A stretch of 64,000 bases of DNA from Bacillus sp. OV322 (GCF_900112495.1 NZ_FOMA01000006.1:186001-250000), one strand, 5' to 3'. Counted from the first letter of the stretch, positions 35,323 to 45,017 are shown. The notes: generated from the sequence alone by a model not told the origin. Translations and numbers: made by a program.

Positions 35323-36536
35323 TCAAATAACAATATTCTCCCCCTTCTGAAGCAGGGGCGGTTCTGCTGAAAATAAATCCGGGTATTTAATTCCTTGTCC
35401 TGTATTCAGGCAGACTACTGTTTCATCTTCTTTTATCCAGTTTCTTTTTCTTAGCTCATATGCAGCTGCAAAAGTTGCAGCGCCTTCGGGACAAATGAAA
35501 TTGCCTTCCAATTCAGCAGCCTGCTGCTGGCTTTTTTGTATACTTTCTTCACTTACAGAAATGGCATATCCGTTTGTTTCATAAAGTGCTTCCAATACAA
35601 GAAAATCGCCCAATGCTTTAGGGACATTAATTCCAAAAGCTTTTGTACTGGATTTATCCCAGAACTCCGACTCTTTTTTCCTTTCCTGCCATGTCTTGAC
35701 TATCGGTGCACATCCTTCAGACTGGACGGCCACGAGGCGCGGCAGTTTTCCGCTAATCCAGCCTAGTTCCTTTAATTCAAGAATAGCTTTATATATCCCC
35801 ATAATCCCCACCCCGCCGCCAGTCGGATATAAAATAACATCAGGCAGATCCCAGTTAAGCTGTTCCGCTATTTCATAGCCCATCGTTTTTTTGCCTTCTA
35901 TCCGGTATGGTTCCTTCAATGTCGATGCATCATAAAATCCATTTTCACAAACAAGCCTTGCCACAATCTTTCCCGCATCACTGATCAATCCGTCTATAAG
36001 GTACAGATGTGCTCCTGCAATGCTTACCTCCACTCTAGTAACGTAAGGGGCATCCTTAGGCATCACCACATATGCTTCAATGCCAGCACGGGACGAATAA
36101 AGTGCCCACGCTCCGCCTGCATTTCCGTTTGTCGGCATGGCAAGGGTGCGGACACCGAGTTCCTTCGCTTTAGAAACGCCAACCGAAGCGCCGCGTGCTT
36201 TGAAGGACCCTGTAGGAATGATTCCTTCATCTTCATATATAAGTTTTTAATGGAATAGCAACGGCCGATATTTTCCGTTTTTATTAAAGGGGTAAAACCT
36301 TCTCCCAATGTTACAACATGATTTTTATCCAATACAGGAAGAAGTTCATGATATCTCCAAAGGGAGAAATCCTTCCGGGTGCTTACCTCATCCTTTGTAA
36401 GCCTACTTTTTAATTCCTGAAGATGATATTTGACGAGCAGGGGAGATCCGCAATGGCATAATTGATGGATGCTTTCGACAGAGAATTCGGAATGGCATAT
36501 TGGGCAGTCAAGATGTGATGCAAAACTATAGTTCAT
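35323..36536 (-). pseudogene. thrC: threonine synthase gene with one frameshift
   Basis: The N-terminal frame starts at ATG 36536 behind AAAGGAGG and has a zinc ribbon (CPICHSEF...CHCGSPLL) and TLGEGFTPLIKT. Near 36228-36235 the frame breaks: MKMKE appears where the family has a KDEGxxPTGSFKARG segment, which is present in the next frame and carries the PLP lysine. The second frame then runs through PTNGNAGGAWA, the PTGGGVGIMG phosphate loop and NTGQGIKYP to the stop at 35323. Losing one G in an AAGGATG-type string explains it. The cell may lack this isozyme, or the base may be a sequencing error. Confidence 0.8.
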
Positions 36537-36667
36537 TCTTGAAACCTCCTTTGGAGTTAGGGAATTATTTGGGTTATTACATGACACTGGTTCGTTGTTG
36601 TACTGGCTGAATGCATTCCGTTGGAGGAAAGATTCTTGCAGGCGGGAATAAGAGAGGGTAGCAGAGC

Positions 36668-36718
36668 CAAATAAAAAAAGGCTTCCAGCCCAAAACGAAA
36701 CGGGTCAGAAGCCTTCGG
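36668..36718 (-). terminator. terminator inside the leader of the threonine synthase gene
   Basis: On the minus strand GAAGGCTTCTGACCC pairs with GGGCTGGAAGCCTTT and is followed by a T run. It lies between the promoter at 36763-36791 and the gene, so it can act as an attenuator. Confidence 0.6.
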
Positions 36719-36762
36719 CGGTCCGATCGGCAAAAATCTTTTACCTGATAATTCATATTTTA

Positions 36763-36791
36763 ATAGTAAGGAAGAAATATATATCTGTCAA
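36763..36791 (-). promoter_or_regulatory. sigma-A promoter of the threonine synthase leader
   Basis: On the minus strand TTGACA (36786-36791) and TACTAT (36763-36768) are 17 bp apart. The start would be near 36756, giving a 220-nt leader. Confidence 0.6.
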
Positions 36792-37458
36792 TGTGTATTC
36801 ATTTAACTTACCGGTTAAGTCTGCAATGAATTTGAAAAGCAGGACTTATTACTTAAAAAGTAGTTTTAATAAATCCCATTTCAGCCGCTAAATATGATTT
36901 TATGAGTGATTTGGAAAAGCGCCGCGGAGATGCGGGCAGAGAGGGAATCCGCTCTAGTTTTGGCACCAAGGAGCATTTAGTTTTCAAATCCGCTTCATCC
37001 TTATACAAAAGCCCTGCTGTCTGCCGTACCAGTTCCTGATCCTGCAATAAAACGGGAACGCATCATATTAAAAGGAGATATCCCAAGTCCTGTTGACCCC
37101 CCATCTGGCTGCAAATTCAGGACAAGATGCCCGATGGCTGAGGGAATTTGTGCCAAAGAGGTTCCTCATTATAAAGATCATGGCAATGGCCAACTTGCTT
37201 CATGCCATTTTGTCTGAGTATTTAATTGCCCCTAAGGCCGTCAGATATTGGCGAATGAATAGAATGTTGTTGTACTGCCTGCTGCCATGGATGATAGGTC
37301 CATATGCAGCAGGCCTTTTTTTATGGTAAGAATCTTTCCGTGTGTACTGGGGCAATGTCATTAATTCCCTCGAGTAAGTTTTGCAACTAAGAAAAATACT
37401 ATAAAAATCGAACAAGATTACAGACTTCTCAAGTAAAAGAAAGATTAGGGTGATTGCA
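36792..37458. other. long gene-free stretch
   Basis: A 64-codon minus-strand frame (36853-37047, ending SLIKSYLAAEMGF) looks weakly coding and could be a remnant, but has no start signal. A plus-strand frame at 37093-37329 overlaps a terminator and is not convincing. I see nothing intact. Confidence 0.4.
37276..37323 (+). terminator. orphan terminator
   Basis: GCCTGCTGCCATGG pairs with CCATATGCAGCAGGC and is followed by CTTTTTTT. No intact gene ends upstream, so it marks a lost one. Confidence 0.65.
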
Positions 37459-38535
37459 ATGAAGGAGAAGCTGCATCATATCCATCTGGTTATTTTTATA
37501 TATTCCATCCAGTTTGGTGTCACCATTTTTTCACTTCCGGGAATGCTTGCCAGAGAATTCGGATCCAATGGCTGGATTGCAATATTCCTTATTTTTTTCG
37601 TCGTTGTGCTGGGCATTTTGCTGATAGGGGCCTGTTATAATCTTTCAGATGGAGATTTTCTTAATTCGCTTGAAAATTCATTGCCTAGGTTTTTATCTTC
37701 ATTTCTGTTCTTGTTATTGGCTGTAGTATGGTCCTTGTATGGCTGCGTGATCGGCAAGCAATATATCATGATTTTTCAAATGATTACCTTTCCCACGACA
37801 TCTCCCATGCTGCTAAAATTGGGCTTGGTTGTTCTGACGTATCTGCTGGTAATCAAAGATTTATATAATATTTCGAAAATCTCTACCATAATATTTTTCA
37901 TAACCATTTGGATGCTTATCCTTCTGATATATCCGTTTCAGGAAATGGACCTTTCCAGGTACACTCCTTTTTTCTTTAAAGACGGAGGACATTGGATAAG
38001 GGGGAGTATTTCGGTGTTTGCTGCTTTCCTTGGTTATGAGCTCTCCCTATTATTTTTCCCATTCGTCAATAAAGAAAGCAAATTTGTGCGTTCACTTATC
38101 CTTGGCAACCTATTAACGACCATTATTTACGGAATAGTATGTGTGGTTTGCTATGGGTTTTTTGGTTATTCATATTTAAAGGTTTTGCTGTTTCCTTTTA
38201 TGGACTTATTGTCAAATGTCGAATTGCCATTTGTCCAGAGAATTGAAAATCTGCTGTTCGCATTATTCTTCTTTAAAGTGCTGATTACCGTTGTCATGTA
38301 TTTCTGGGGAGCAAAAGAATGTGCAAAAAGGGTGTTTAAGAAAACAAGCGAAAAAAGAATCTCCTTAATTATTGTCGCCCTTACCTATATCGTATCATTT
38401 TATTTTCAGACAATGGAGGATGTGAATGGATGGCTCATAAGGCTTTCAAATATAGAAGCGGCTGTCAGCTTCCTGCTGCCTCTTTTAGGAATTGCCCTCC
38501 TTTTATACAGAAGAAAGAGGAAATACTATGGATAA
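37459..38535 (+). CDS. spore germination protein, GerAB/YndE family permease
   Basis: The 358-residue, ten-helix membrane protein belongs to the APC superfamily (GerB type), with QFGVTIFSLPGMLAREFGSNGW in helix 1 and the typical WSLYGCVIGKQYIMIFQMITFP segment. It is the presumed germinant-binding subunit of a Ger receptor in the spore inner membrane. The ATG at 37459 has GGGTGAT upstream. It overlaps the GerC gene by 8 nt and is the first gene of a B-C-A operon. Confidence 0.88.
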   Translation: MKEKLHHIHLVIFIYSIQFGVTIFSLPGMLAREFGSNGWIAIFLIFFVVVLGILLIGACYNLSDGDFLNSLENSLPRFLSSFLFLLLAVVWSLYGCVIGKQYIMIFQMITFPTTSPMLLKLGLVVLTYLLVIKDLYNISKISTIIFFITIWMLILLIYPFQEMDLSRYTPFFFKDGGHWIRGSISVFAAFLGYELSLLFFPFVNKESKFVRSLILGNLLTTIIYGIVCVVCYGFFGYSYLKVLLFPFMDLLSNVELPFVQRIENLLFALFFFKVLITVVMYFWGAKECAKRVFKKTSEKRISLIIVALTYIVSFYFQTMEDVNGWLIRLSNIEAAVSFLLPLLGIALLLYRRKRKYYG

Positions 38536-39646
38536 ACGGATCATCACAATCATTTTAGCAATTATTATGCTTACCGGCTGCAGCGACCAAAAGATATTGG
38601 AGGAGCAGGGGCTCGTTCAGGCAGTTTCGTATGATTTGGCTAAAAAACGTCCGGGGTCAGATTTACAGCCGATACATGTTGGGATAGCCATACCGATTAT
38701 GAAAGGCGGCAGTTCCTCACAAAAAAGCCTGGAGGCTGTTGCCAGAAGCAGTAAAGAAGCCAGATCTCTGCTGACTTCACAGACTGAGTGGAATTTAGTC
38801 AGCGGCCAGGTGCGGACTGCACTGATAGGAAGAGATGTTGCTGAACAATCCATTTGGAGGCATTTGGATACCCTTGAGAGAGAGCCTTCTGTCAGCCAGA
38901 GGGTAAAGCTGGCCTTAGTAAAACAAAATGCGTATGAATTGATGTCTTCTGATTTTAAAACCGGAAGCGGGACATTCTCTTATCTTGATAAGCTTCTTGA
39001 AAAAGGGGTGAAAAACAATGTGATCCCTGAAGTCACACTATATAAATTTGCCAGGGACTATTATGAAGATGGAATTGATCCTGTGATGCCGATACTTGTC
39101 AAAAAAAACAGCTCCATTGATTCGGATGGAATAGCATTGTTCCGAGGTGACAGGTATATTACCAGCCTTAAAGCTTCTCAAGGCATTATCTTTACCATAC
39201 TCACAGACCGGATCCATGCGGGCCAGGTTAATATAGAAATACCAGGTTCCAAAAAGTCCCAGGCTGAATTTGCAGCAATGAGAATTATTAAAAGCAAAAA
39301 AACAGTCAACGTGGTACACACAAAATCTGGAGAACAGTTCACAGTTCATATCTCAATAAAATTAAAAGGATCAGTTATTGAGTATTTGGGAAAGAAAGAC
39401 TTAAGCAGTGAAAAAGACAGAAGATATCTTGAAGCAGCAATGGCAAAACAAATTGAAAAAGACATGGTGCAGATTACTGAAAAAACAAAGAAATATTCCA
39501 CAGATAGCCTGGGAATAGGCAGGTATGTTAAAAACAGCATGACGTATAAAGAATGGAAAAGCATGGATTGGAGAAAGATTTATCCAAAAACGAATGTGGT
39601 GTTTCATGTTCAAACCATGATCAAAGATTATGGGAAAATAAAATAG
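38528..39646 (+). CDS. Ger(x)C family spore germination lipoprotein
   Basis: The 372-residue protein has a lipoprotein signal with lipobox LTGC (Cys18), then the GerC body (EEQGLVQAVSYDL, RSSKEARSLLTSQTEWN and a late QIEKDMVQITEKTKK). It is the lipid-anchored subunit of the germinant receptor. The ATG at 38528 has AGAGGAAA upstream and overlaps the preceding stop. The following gerA gene begins 21 bp after its stop. Confidence 0.9.
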   Translation: MDKRIITIILAIIMLTGCSDQKILEEQGLVQAVSYDLAKKRPGSDLQPIHVGIAIPIMKGGSSSQKSLEAVARSSKEARSLLTSQTEWNLVSGQVRTALIGRDVAEQSIWRHLDTLEREPSVSQRVKLALVKQNAYELMSSDFKTGSGTFSYLDKLLEKGVKNNVIPEVTLYKFARDYYEDGIDPVMPILVKKNSSIDSDGIALFRGDRYITSLKASQGIIFTILTDRIHAGQVNIEIPGSKKSQAEFAAMRIIKSKKTVNVVHTKSGEQFTVHISIKLKGSVIEYLGKKDLSSEKDRRYLEAAMAKQIEKDMVQITEKTKKYSTDSLGIGRYVKNSMTYKEWKSMDWRKIYPKTNVVFHVQTMIKDYGKIK

Positions 39647-39667
39647 TGGCAGAAAGGAGAGGAGGAA

Positions 39668-41128
39668 ATGGATCTCTTTAAGCAGAAAGGCAAAATTCAT
39701 ACTAACGCAAAACAAACCCGAAATAAGGTTCCTTCTATGGAAGAAACATTACTTGAATTTAAAGATTGTGCAGATTTAAAAACAGTTTCACTTTTGCAAG
39801 GCAATCTCGAATACGTATATATCGATAATATTGGCAATGAAATAAAAATCAAAGAATATCTTACAGACATCTTCGACTATGGTTCGCAAGATTCGTTTGA
39901 AAAAGCCCTTATGGATTCAAGGTATCAAGAAATAACACAAACAAGTGAACTATATAAAGACATCTTAAATGGATATGCTGCTATCTTTCATGGCGGAAAA
40001 GCCTATAGTGTGAATATATTTGGCCCGGAAACACGCCCTGTAAACGAATCTGGTACAGAAACGGTAATAACGGGGCCACACGAAGCTTTTAATGAGTCTA
40101 CAGGGAAAAGCTTAGGACTTATCCGCAGGCGGGTGAAAAGCTCTCATCTAAAGATTGTTAAATTGCAGGTAGGAGAAATTTCAAAAACGGATGTGTATGT
40201 TGCCTATATAGAGGATATTGTGAATATGGAATTTGTCGAGCTGCTGAAAAAGAGGCTCCTTAACATAGAAATCGACGGGATTCATGACTCTAATATGCTG
40301 TCACAAATGATTGACGAGAATCCTTATTCTGTTTTCCCTCAATACCTGACTACCGAAAGGCCCGACAGCGCGGCTTCTAAATTAATTGCCGGAAAGATCA
40401 TTATCTTAATGGAAGGAAGCCCTTCTGTCATTATCGCCCCAACCAGTTTTTTTGATTTCTTTAATTCCCCTGATGATTATTATCAAAGATGGACACAGGC
40501 TTCCTTTTTAAGGATTTTGCGCTATATTGCTTTTTTAATTACAGTTTTATTTACAGCTTTTTATGTTTCCGTTACAACCTACCATTATGAAATGATTCCG
40601 CATGATTTGCTGCTTACCTTAGTAGAATCGAGAAGCCGTGTTCCTTTTCCTCCGCTCATTGAAGCGATCATCATGGAAGTGACAATTGAATTACTGAGAG
40701 AAGCAGGCGCCCGTCTTCCTACCAAAATTGGCCAGACTATAGGCATTGTTGGAGGTATTGTCATCGGGCAATCTGCTGTTGATGCAGGTTTTACAAGCAA
40801 TATTTTAATTGTGGTAGTTGCCATTTCAGCCATTTCATCTTTTGTAGTTCCGAGCTACATAATGAGCGGCGCAATCCGTCTGATAAGGTTTGGAATCATC
40901 CTTCTTGCAGGGCTATGGGGAAACTTTGGGATTGTAGTGGGTGTTGGCATGGTTCTTATACATATGTCACGCATTACGAATTTAGGCACTTCCTATCTTA
41001 ATCCAATTTCCCCTATGTTTTTAAGCGATATAAAAGATGTTTTGATAAGGGCTCCATTTTCCATGATGAAAACAAGGCCGGTATCATCTAGAACAAAAAA
41101 CATTAAACGCAATAAAATGAAAAAATAA
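39668..41128 (+). CDS. spore germination protein, GerAA family
   Basis: The 486-residue protein has a soluble N-terminal half (~1-270) and four to five C-terminal helices, with the conserved stretch SRSRVPFPPLIEAIIMEV, ELLREAGARLPTKIGQTIGIVGG and ARNLYLNPISPMF-like NLGTSYLNPISPMF. GerA subunits form pentameric ligand-gated channels. GGAGAGGAGG precedes the ATG. It is last in the operon instead of first, and a terminator follows. Confidence 0.9.
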   Translation: MDLFKQKGKIHTNAKQTRNKVPSMEETLLEFKDCADLKTVSLLQGNLEYVYIDNIGNEIKIKEYLTDIFDYGSQDSFEKALMDSRYQEITQTSELYKDILNGYAAIFHGGKAYSVNIFGPETRPVNESGTETVITGPHEAFNESTGKSLGLIRRRVKSSHLKIVKLQVGEISKTDVYVAYIEDIVNMEFVELLKKRLLNIEIDGIHDSNMLSQMIDENPYSVFPQYLTTERPDSAASKLIAGKIIILMEGSPSVIIAPTSFFDFFNSPDDYYQRWTQASFLRILRYIAFLITVLFTAFYVSVTTYHYEMIPHDLLLTLVESRSRVPFPPLIEAIIMEVTIELLREAGARLPTKIGQTIGIVGGIVIGQSAVDAGFTSNILIVVVAISAISSFVVPSYIMSGAIRLIRFGIILLAGLWGNFGIVVGVGMVLIHMSRITNLGTSYLNPISPMFLSDIKDVLIRAPFSMMKTRPVSSRTKNIKRNKMKK

Positions 41129-41181
41129 GCATCACCTCACTCCTCAAAAATCCTGCGGAAGAAAAATATGGAATATAATGA

Positions 41182-41208
41182 AGAGTCCTTTAACGAGGGC
41201 TTTTTTTC
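41182..41208 (+). terminator. terminator after the ger operon
   Basis: AGTCCT-TTAACG-AGGGCT is followed by a T7 run. Confidence 0.65.
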
Positions 41209-41556
41209 GTTACATTAACTTAAGGTTTTGTAACAAAAAAGTAAACTATATTACAGGAAATAAGGAAATTAAAAAGCTGTCAATCCTGATTTATTGGTGA
41301 AAAAGTGGAAATTGATTCAGTGTTTTTCCAATAAAAGAAAAAATAGAGAATGAATAAGATTACTAGAGAAAGCTTGCTAGCTTAACATTTCACCGAAGAA
41401 AAACAGTGAATTAGCCCCTGTTGCTCCACAGTTTGGTTTCTTTACTTGTGCAATGGTTAAATATGGCCGTTTTATTACAAAAAACACATGTTACGATAAC
41501 TGTGCAAGAAACAAACAAACAAACAAACCAAAGAATTAACGGGGAGGAAAATATAC
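41209..41556. other. intergenic region upstream of the CAP-domain gene
   Basis: There is no gene. Just before the RBS lies an (CAAA)n tract (41511-41530), and an AT-rich stretch at 41215-41300 may hold promoters. No known riboswitch consensus was found. Confidence 0.4.
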
Positions 41557-42267
41557 ATGAAAAAGAAAATGATTTTCTCAGCAGCAGCTGCAGCAGCAGT
41601 AATCCTTTCAGGGGCAGGCTTTAACCAAGCTAGTGCCGCTACTCAGCCTTGTCCGCAAGCCAAACCGGTTTCATTCCAGGTTACTGACCAGCAGGACATC
41701 CAAAAAATATTAAATCAGTATATGAAGCAATACAAAGTACAAATGCCAGCAAATGCTGCACCACAGGCACAGCAGGCGGCTCCTGCAAAACAGGCGGCTC
41801 CAGCTCCAGCAAAGCAAGCAGCTCCAGCAAAGGCAGCAGCTCCAAAGCAGGAAGCAGCAAAGCCTGCATCTTCATCTAATTCTTCTTCTTTAAGCCAATA
41901 TGAAAAAGAAGTAGTAGATCTTACAAATGCAGAACGTACAAAGCAAGGATTAAAACCGCTTGCAGTAGATACAGAGCTTAGCAAGACTGCTAGATTGAAG
42001 TCTCAGGATATGAAAGATAAAAAATACTTTGATCATAACAGCCCAACTTACGGATCTCCTTTCGACATGATGAAGAAATTCGGTATCAGCTATAAATATG
42101 CCGGAGAAAACATCGCTATGGGACAGCCTACTCCTAAAGAAGTTGTAACAGCTTGGATGAACAGCGAAGGCCACCGTGCTAACATCTTAAACGCTAACTT
42201 CACTCACATCGGTGTTGGATATGTATCTTCAGGCAATTACTGGACTCAGCAGTTCATCGGTAAATAA
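41557..42267 (+). CDS. secreted CAP-domain protein (YkwD-like)
   Basis: The 236-residue protein has a signal peptide (MKKKMIFS..., cleavage near ASA-A27), an N-terminal segment, a low-complexity linker of Ala/Pro/Gln/Lys (~63-108) and a C-terminal CAP (SCP/PR1) domain from ~113. The latter contains VVDLTNAERTKQGL, KKYFDHNSPTYGSPFDM, YAGENIAMG and NSEGHRANILN with the conserved His/Glu. Function of bacterial CAP domains is poorly known; a wall-associated or spore role is common. GGGGAGG precedes the ATG. A terminator follows. Confidence 0.9.
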   Translation: MKKKMIFSAAAAAAVILSGAGFNQASAATQPCPQAKPVSFQVTDQQDIQKILNQYMKQYKVQMPANAAPQAQQAAPAKQAAPAPAKQAAPAKAAAPKQEAAKPASSSNSSSLSQYEKEVVDLTNAERTKQGLKPLAVDTELSKTARLKSQDMKDKKYFDHNSPTYGSPFDMMKKFGISYKYAGENIAMGQPTPKEVVTAWMNSEGHRANILNANFTHIGVGYVSSGNYWTQQFIGK

Positions 42268-42292
42268 TATAATAATTTAATAGTATAGGGAA

Positions 42293-42324
42293 GGCCAAAT
42301 CGTCCGCGGTTTGGCTTTTTTTTG
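42293..42324 (+). terminator. terminator after the CAP gene
   Basis: GCCAAA-TCGTCCGCGG-TTTGGC is followed by eight T. Confidence 0.75.
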
Positions 42325-42425
42325 ATGCAATAAAGAGTGCTGTGTATTCATACCGCTCTGTTTTCTATAAAAAGCGTTCCTATATAATAAGTCCACCATC
42401 CTGTATGCCAGGATGATGGCACTCG

Positions 42426-42605
42426 TCATATTTCTTCTAATTCAGAAATGGCCACATCGGATTTTTCTCCGCCAGGTCCTTTTAAATGGACCGTTGCTGT
42501 ATTTCCATCTTCGCTGATTCCATCAATCCATACTGAAACACCATGATAATGAACATTAATTTCTGCAGAAGAAGATAATATTTGCTTGATTCGTTTTTGA
42601 TCCAT
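42426..42605 (-). CDS. sspH: H-type small acid-soluble spore protein
   Basis: The 59-residue product begins MDQKRIKQILSSSAEINV, then YHGVSVWIDGI and VHLKGPGG, the pattern of SspH (minor SASP, H-type) made in the forespore. The start follows GGGAGCT. A hairpin (CCATCCTG/CAGGATGATGG, 42396-42419) lies after the stop on the minus strand. Confidence 0.88.
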   Translation of the reverse strand: MDQKRIKQILSSSAEINVHYHGVSVWIDGISEDGNTATVHLKGPGGEKSDVAISELEEI

Positions 42606-42670
42606 ACTAAACAGCTCCCTATAAAGACATATAACTATTGTTTGAAGTGAAACTGTGTTTTATTCATTTT

Positions 42671-42915
42671 AAAAAAATGGCTGTTTTCGTAAACTTTGTT
42701 GCTATGAAACAAGGTGGTTGATTTCCTCTCCAGGATGCTCGCTTTCCGCGGGGCAGCCGGTGAGCCTCCTCGGCTACGCCTGCTTAGGTCTCACCTATTC
42801 TGCTCATCCCGCAGGAGTCCCGCACCTTACGCTCCAATCAACCTGACTTGACAATGGGAACGCCTCACATAATAAATTAAAAAACGACAATCTATAAGAA
42901 AAGAGCCAAAAAAAT
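42671..42915. mobile_element. MITE copy 1 with 8-bp target duplication
   Basis: The element is 42679-42907 (229 bp). Its ends are imperfect 23-bp terminal inverted repeats: GGCTGTTTTCGTAAACTTTG on the left and, inverted, GGCTCTTTTCTTATAGATTG on the right (17 of 23 match). It is flanked by identical AAAAAAAT at 42671-42678 and 42908-42915. The inside holds a GC-rich segment bounded by GGTTGATTT and CCAATCAAC. It encodes no protein. Terminal GGCT and the 8-bp duplication suit ISL3-family mobilisation, which is inference. Confidence 0.85.
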
Positions 42916-43040
42916 AAAGCAAATGCTTTGACTTTGTAAGCTCGCCTATTCATTATGGTGATTAAAGACAGAAAATAAACTTTTTTTACATATGTTTTTT
43001 GGCTGTAAATGACAGATGATAATTCTTGGGAGGTAATTAT

Positions 43041-43916
43041 ATGAAAAAAATTGGCTGGATAGGACTTGGAAGCATGGGAATGCCCATGGCAAAAAATGTA
43101 TTAAAAGCAGGCTTGCCGCTATTTGCCTATAATAGGACCGCTGAAAAAGCAGATGCACTTTCAAAAGAGGGTGCCAAAGCATTGTCATCGCCAAAAGAAA
43201 CAGCTGAACAATCTGACATTATTATTACCATGCTTGCAAATGCATCAGCAGTACAAGATGTATTAGAAGGAGAAAAAGGCATGCTTGCCGGCCTTAATTC
43301 AAATAAGATTGTAATTGATATGAGTACCGTGAGCCCGGAAGATTCAAAAGTGTTTGCTGAAAAGGTCCGGAAGGCAGGCGCACGTTTTATCGATGCGCCT
43401 GTATCAGGGTCTGTCAAGCCGGCAGAAGATGGTACGTTATTGATCCTGGCAGGCGGCGACAAACAAGATGTAGAGCACGTCCAGTATATTTTTGATGTAT
43501 TAGGAAAAAGAACCATTTACTTTGGGGAAAATGGAAAAGGCAGTGCCGCCAAACTATCCATAAACCTGCTTCTTGGTGTGGCCGTACAGGGGATTTCTGA
43601 AGCCATGCTGCTGGCTGAAAGTGCTGGTTTAAGCAAAAACGAGGTCATAGAGATGATTTCAGAATCTGCTGTTAATACCCCAATTTTCCAAATGAAAAAA
43701 GAATCTTTTTTGAAGGAAGATTTTCCTGCTGCATTCATGCTTGAGCTTATGTCTAAGGATTTAGGGCTAATAACAGAGGAAGCAGAGAAGAACCATGTAG
43801 GGCTCCCGCTCGCTAAGGCTGCAGATAAAGTGTATGCAGCTGCAAAGGAAAATGGCAAAGGAAAAATGGATCTTGCTGCGGTATTTCTTGAACTGAAGCA
43901 GGGAACACATGTTTAA
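43041..43916 (+). CDS. 3-hydroxyisobutyrate dehydrogenase family oxidoreductase (YkwC-like)
   Basis: The 291-residue beta-hydroxyacid dehydrogenase has the Rossmann start IGWIGLGSMGMPMAKNVLKAG, the substrate motif FIDAPVSGSVKPAEDG and the catalytic Lys in GKGSAAKLSINLLLG. It oxidises or reduces a short beta-hydroxy acid with NAD(P). GGGAGG lies 7 nt before the ATG at 43041. It is 107 bp upstream of an aldo/keto reductase in the same direction. Confidence 0.88.
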   Translation: MKKIGWIGLGSMGMPMAKNVLKAGLPLFAYNRTAEKADALSKEGAKALSSPKETAEQSDIIITMLANASAVQDVLEGEKGMLAGLNSNKIVIDMSTVSPEDSKVFAEKVRKAGARFIDAPVSGSVKPAEDGTLLILAGGDKQDVEHVQYIFDVLGKRTIYFGENGKGSAAKLSINLLLGVAVQGISEAMLLAESAGLSKNEVIEMISESAVNTPIFQMKKESFLKEDFPAAFMLELMSKDLGLITEEAEKNHVGLPLAKAADKVYAAAKENGKGKMDLAAVFLELKQGTHV

Positions 43917-44022
43917 TAATTCACAGGCTATTCTTTAGCGGACTTGCCAAAGCTTCAAATGGTAAAAAGTGAATCATTGAAAAAGGATTATCAAATTGGC
44001 CTAGAGGAAAGGGGATCGTATC

Positions 44023-45009
44023 ATGGAAAAACGCAAACTGGGTTCAGAAGGCTTGGAGGTTTCTTCGTTAGGGTTAGGATGTATGGGTATGTCCGACTTT
44101 TATGCAGGCAGAAATGACGATGAATCCATTGCCACCATTCAATATGCACTGGAGCTCGGAGTTAATTTTTTGGATACTGCAGATATGTATGGGGTAGGGA
44201 AAAATGAAGAACTTGTCGGCAGGGCCATTAAGGATCGCCGTAATGAAGTAATTCTTGCTACAAAGTTTGGGAATGTCCGGGGGGCGGATGGCAGCTTTTT
44301 AGGTGTCAACGGAAGGCCAGATTACGTTAAACAGGCTTGTGATGCCAGTCTAAAACGCCTTGGTGTGGATTATATTGATTTGTATTATCAGCATCGGGTA
44401 GATCCCGATACGCCGATTGAAGAAACAATCGGTGCGATGTCCGATTTGGTCAAGGCGGGAAAAATCCGCTATATCGGCATGTCTGAAGCTGCAGCTGAAA
44501 CCATTCGCAGAGCCCATAAAATTCATCCGATTTCCGTTCTGCAGACAGAATACTCATTATGGAGCAGAGATGTTGAAGACGAAATTTTACCGGCTGTCAG
44601 TGAGCTTGGCATTGGTTTTGTTCCTTACAGCCCGCTCGGACGCGGCTTCCTGACAGGACAGATCCAAAAGTTTGAAGATTTGGCTGAGGATGATTATCGC
44701 AGATTTTCACCAAGGTTTCAGGGCGAAAATTTCAACAAAAATATTAGTTTAGTGAAAAAAATCCAGGACATTGCCAATGACAAAGGCTGTGAAGCTTCAC
44801 AGCTTGCGTTGGCCTGGATCCTTGCACAAGGCGAGCATATTGTTCCGATTCCGGGAACAAAAAGAAGAAAATACTTAAAGGAAAATGTTGAAGCTGTTAA
44901 TATCAAGCTTAGCCATGATGAGCTTGATGCCATCAATGAAGCTGCCCCAAAGGGAGCTGCAGCAGGACAGCGTTATCCTGAGGCAACAATGAAGGGTGTT
45001 AACATATAG
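44023..45009 (+). CDS. aldo/keto reductase
   Basis: The 328-residue enzyme has the AKR barrel with FLDTADMYG (Asp/Tyr of the tetrad), TKFGNV with the Lys, YYQHRVDP with the His and the NADP pocket [12 protein letters not shown]. It belongs to the IolS/YhdN-type AKR group and probably reduces aldehydes with NADPH. GAGGAAAGGGG precedes the ATG. A terminator follows. Confidence 0.9.
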   Translation: MEKRKLGSEGLEVSSLGLGCMGMSDFYAGRNDDESIATIQYALELGVNFLDTADMYGVGKNEELVGRAIKDRRNEVILATKFGNVRGADGSFLGVNGRPDYVKQACDASLKRLGVDYIDLYYQHRVDPDTPIEETIGAMSDLVKAGKIRYIGMSEAAAETIRRAHKIHPISVLQTEYSLWSRDVEDEILPAVSELGIGFVPYSPLGRGFLTGQIQKFEDLAEDDYRRFSPRFQGENFNKNISLVKKIQDIANDKGCEASQLALAWILAQGEHIVPIPGTKRRKYLKENVEAVNIKLSHDELDAINEAAPKGAAAGQRYPEATMKGVNI

Positions 45010-45017
45010 TCATTGAT

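Noticed and set aside
36660-36760. T-box riboswitch ahead of threonine synthase
   Set aside because: The leader has CGGACCGCC, which lacks the TGGNACC pairing element, and is too short for a full stem I with specifier loop.
41511-41530. Short tandem repeat CAAA before the CAP gene as a phase-variation tract
   Set aside because: It is only about four to five units and lies outside the coding sequence and promoter hexamers; no evidence of switching.
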